Source of the DNA: Allolobophora icterica
Lineage: Eukaryota > Annelida > Clitellata > Crassiclitellata > Lumbricidae
Assembly (NCBI GenBank): GCA_963556255.1
Contig: OY744607.1
Span: 562,501 to 626,500 of the forward strand
Direction of reading: 5' to 3'
Length of the DNA stretch: 64,000 bases
The translations under genes and the position numbers were made by a program. The notes under the pieces are model-generated. The model saw only the letters and a list, made by a program, of their open reading frames with translations. It searched no databases and was not told the origin of the DNA. Positions 63,889 through 64,000 of the stretch are shown here, one piece after another (within the stretch, counting starts at the first letter, position 1; each line of letters begins with the position of its first letter).

Positions 63889-64000
63889 CTAAGACAACAA
63901 AACCAAACGATGCGTTTCGGTCACATTCGACCAACTTAGACTAACCAGGATTAGAGTGCTAGCCACACCGAAACCGGTTTCAAAGTTTCTCCTCATTTGC

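Overview
This is a 64-kb piece of an animal nuclear genome. The genes are split by GT-AG introns (plus one clear and one likely GC-AG intron), the domains are metazoan (PET-LIM Prickle, MAM, kringle, LDLa, PAN/apple, DEG/ENaC), and the introns are full of microsatellites, tRNA-derived SINEs, LINE 3' ends and hAT-like elements. It suits a non-vertebrate, probably marine, animal. I could not fix the phylum or species from sequence alone. Exon coordinates come from reading frames, splice signals and phase agreement; no transcript data were used.

Layout. (1) 313-3917, minus strand: a Prickle-like planar-polarity gene with four exons. (2) 3918-6552: repeat-rich flank. (3) 6559-16949: a 10.4-kb, almost fully palindromic mobile element with 5'-AG/CT-3' ends and a perfect 6-bp target duplication (CCCATC). 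These are the hallmarks of Polinton/Maverick elements, but no polymerase, integrase or capsid gene is present. It carries a spliced PC4-like gene in one arm and an IAP-type RING gene in the loop. (4) 17648-21763, plus strand: a complete eight-exon AMT gene (mitochondrial glycine-cleavage T-protein), including its transit-peptide exon. (5) 22892-52291, minus strand: one giant gene of about 37 exons and about 2,775 residues that I read as a DEG/ENaC-family channel. Between TM1 and the channel core it carries PAN/apple, MAM, kringle, LDLa and CUB-like modules, and before TM2 it has a helical insertion of about 545 residues. (6) 52292-55363: intergenic repeats. (7) 55364-63888, minus strand: the 3' half of a tandem paralogue with the same core, the same helical insertion and matching intron phases; its 5' half lies beyond the window.

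How the parts relate. The two channel genes are head-to-tail duplicates. If expressed, both would make membrane channels with very large ectodomains, suggesting matrix-, mucus- or ligand-linked gating or adhesion (inference). Prickle and AMT are ordinary conserved genes unrelated to them. The palindromic element sits between Prickle and AMT. The most unusual items are the modular DEG/ENaC architecture (kringle and CUB-like modules placed between the two halves of MAM domains, plus the shared helical insertion) and the palindromic Polinton-like element.
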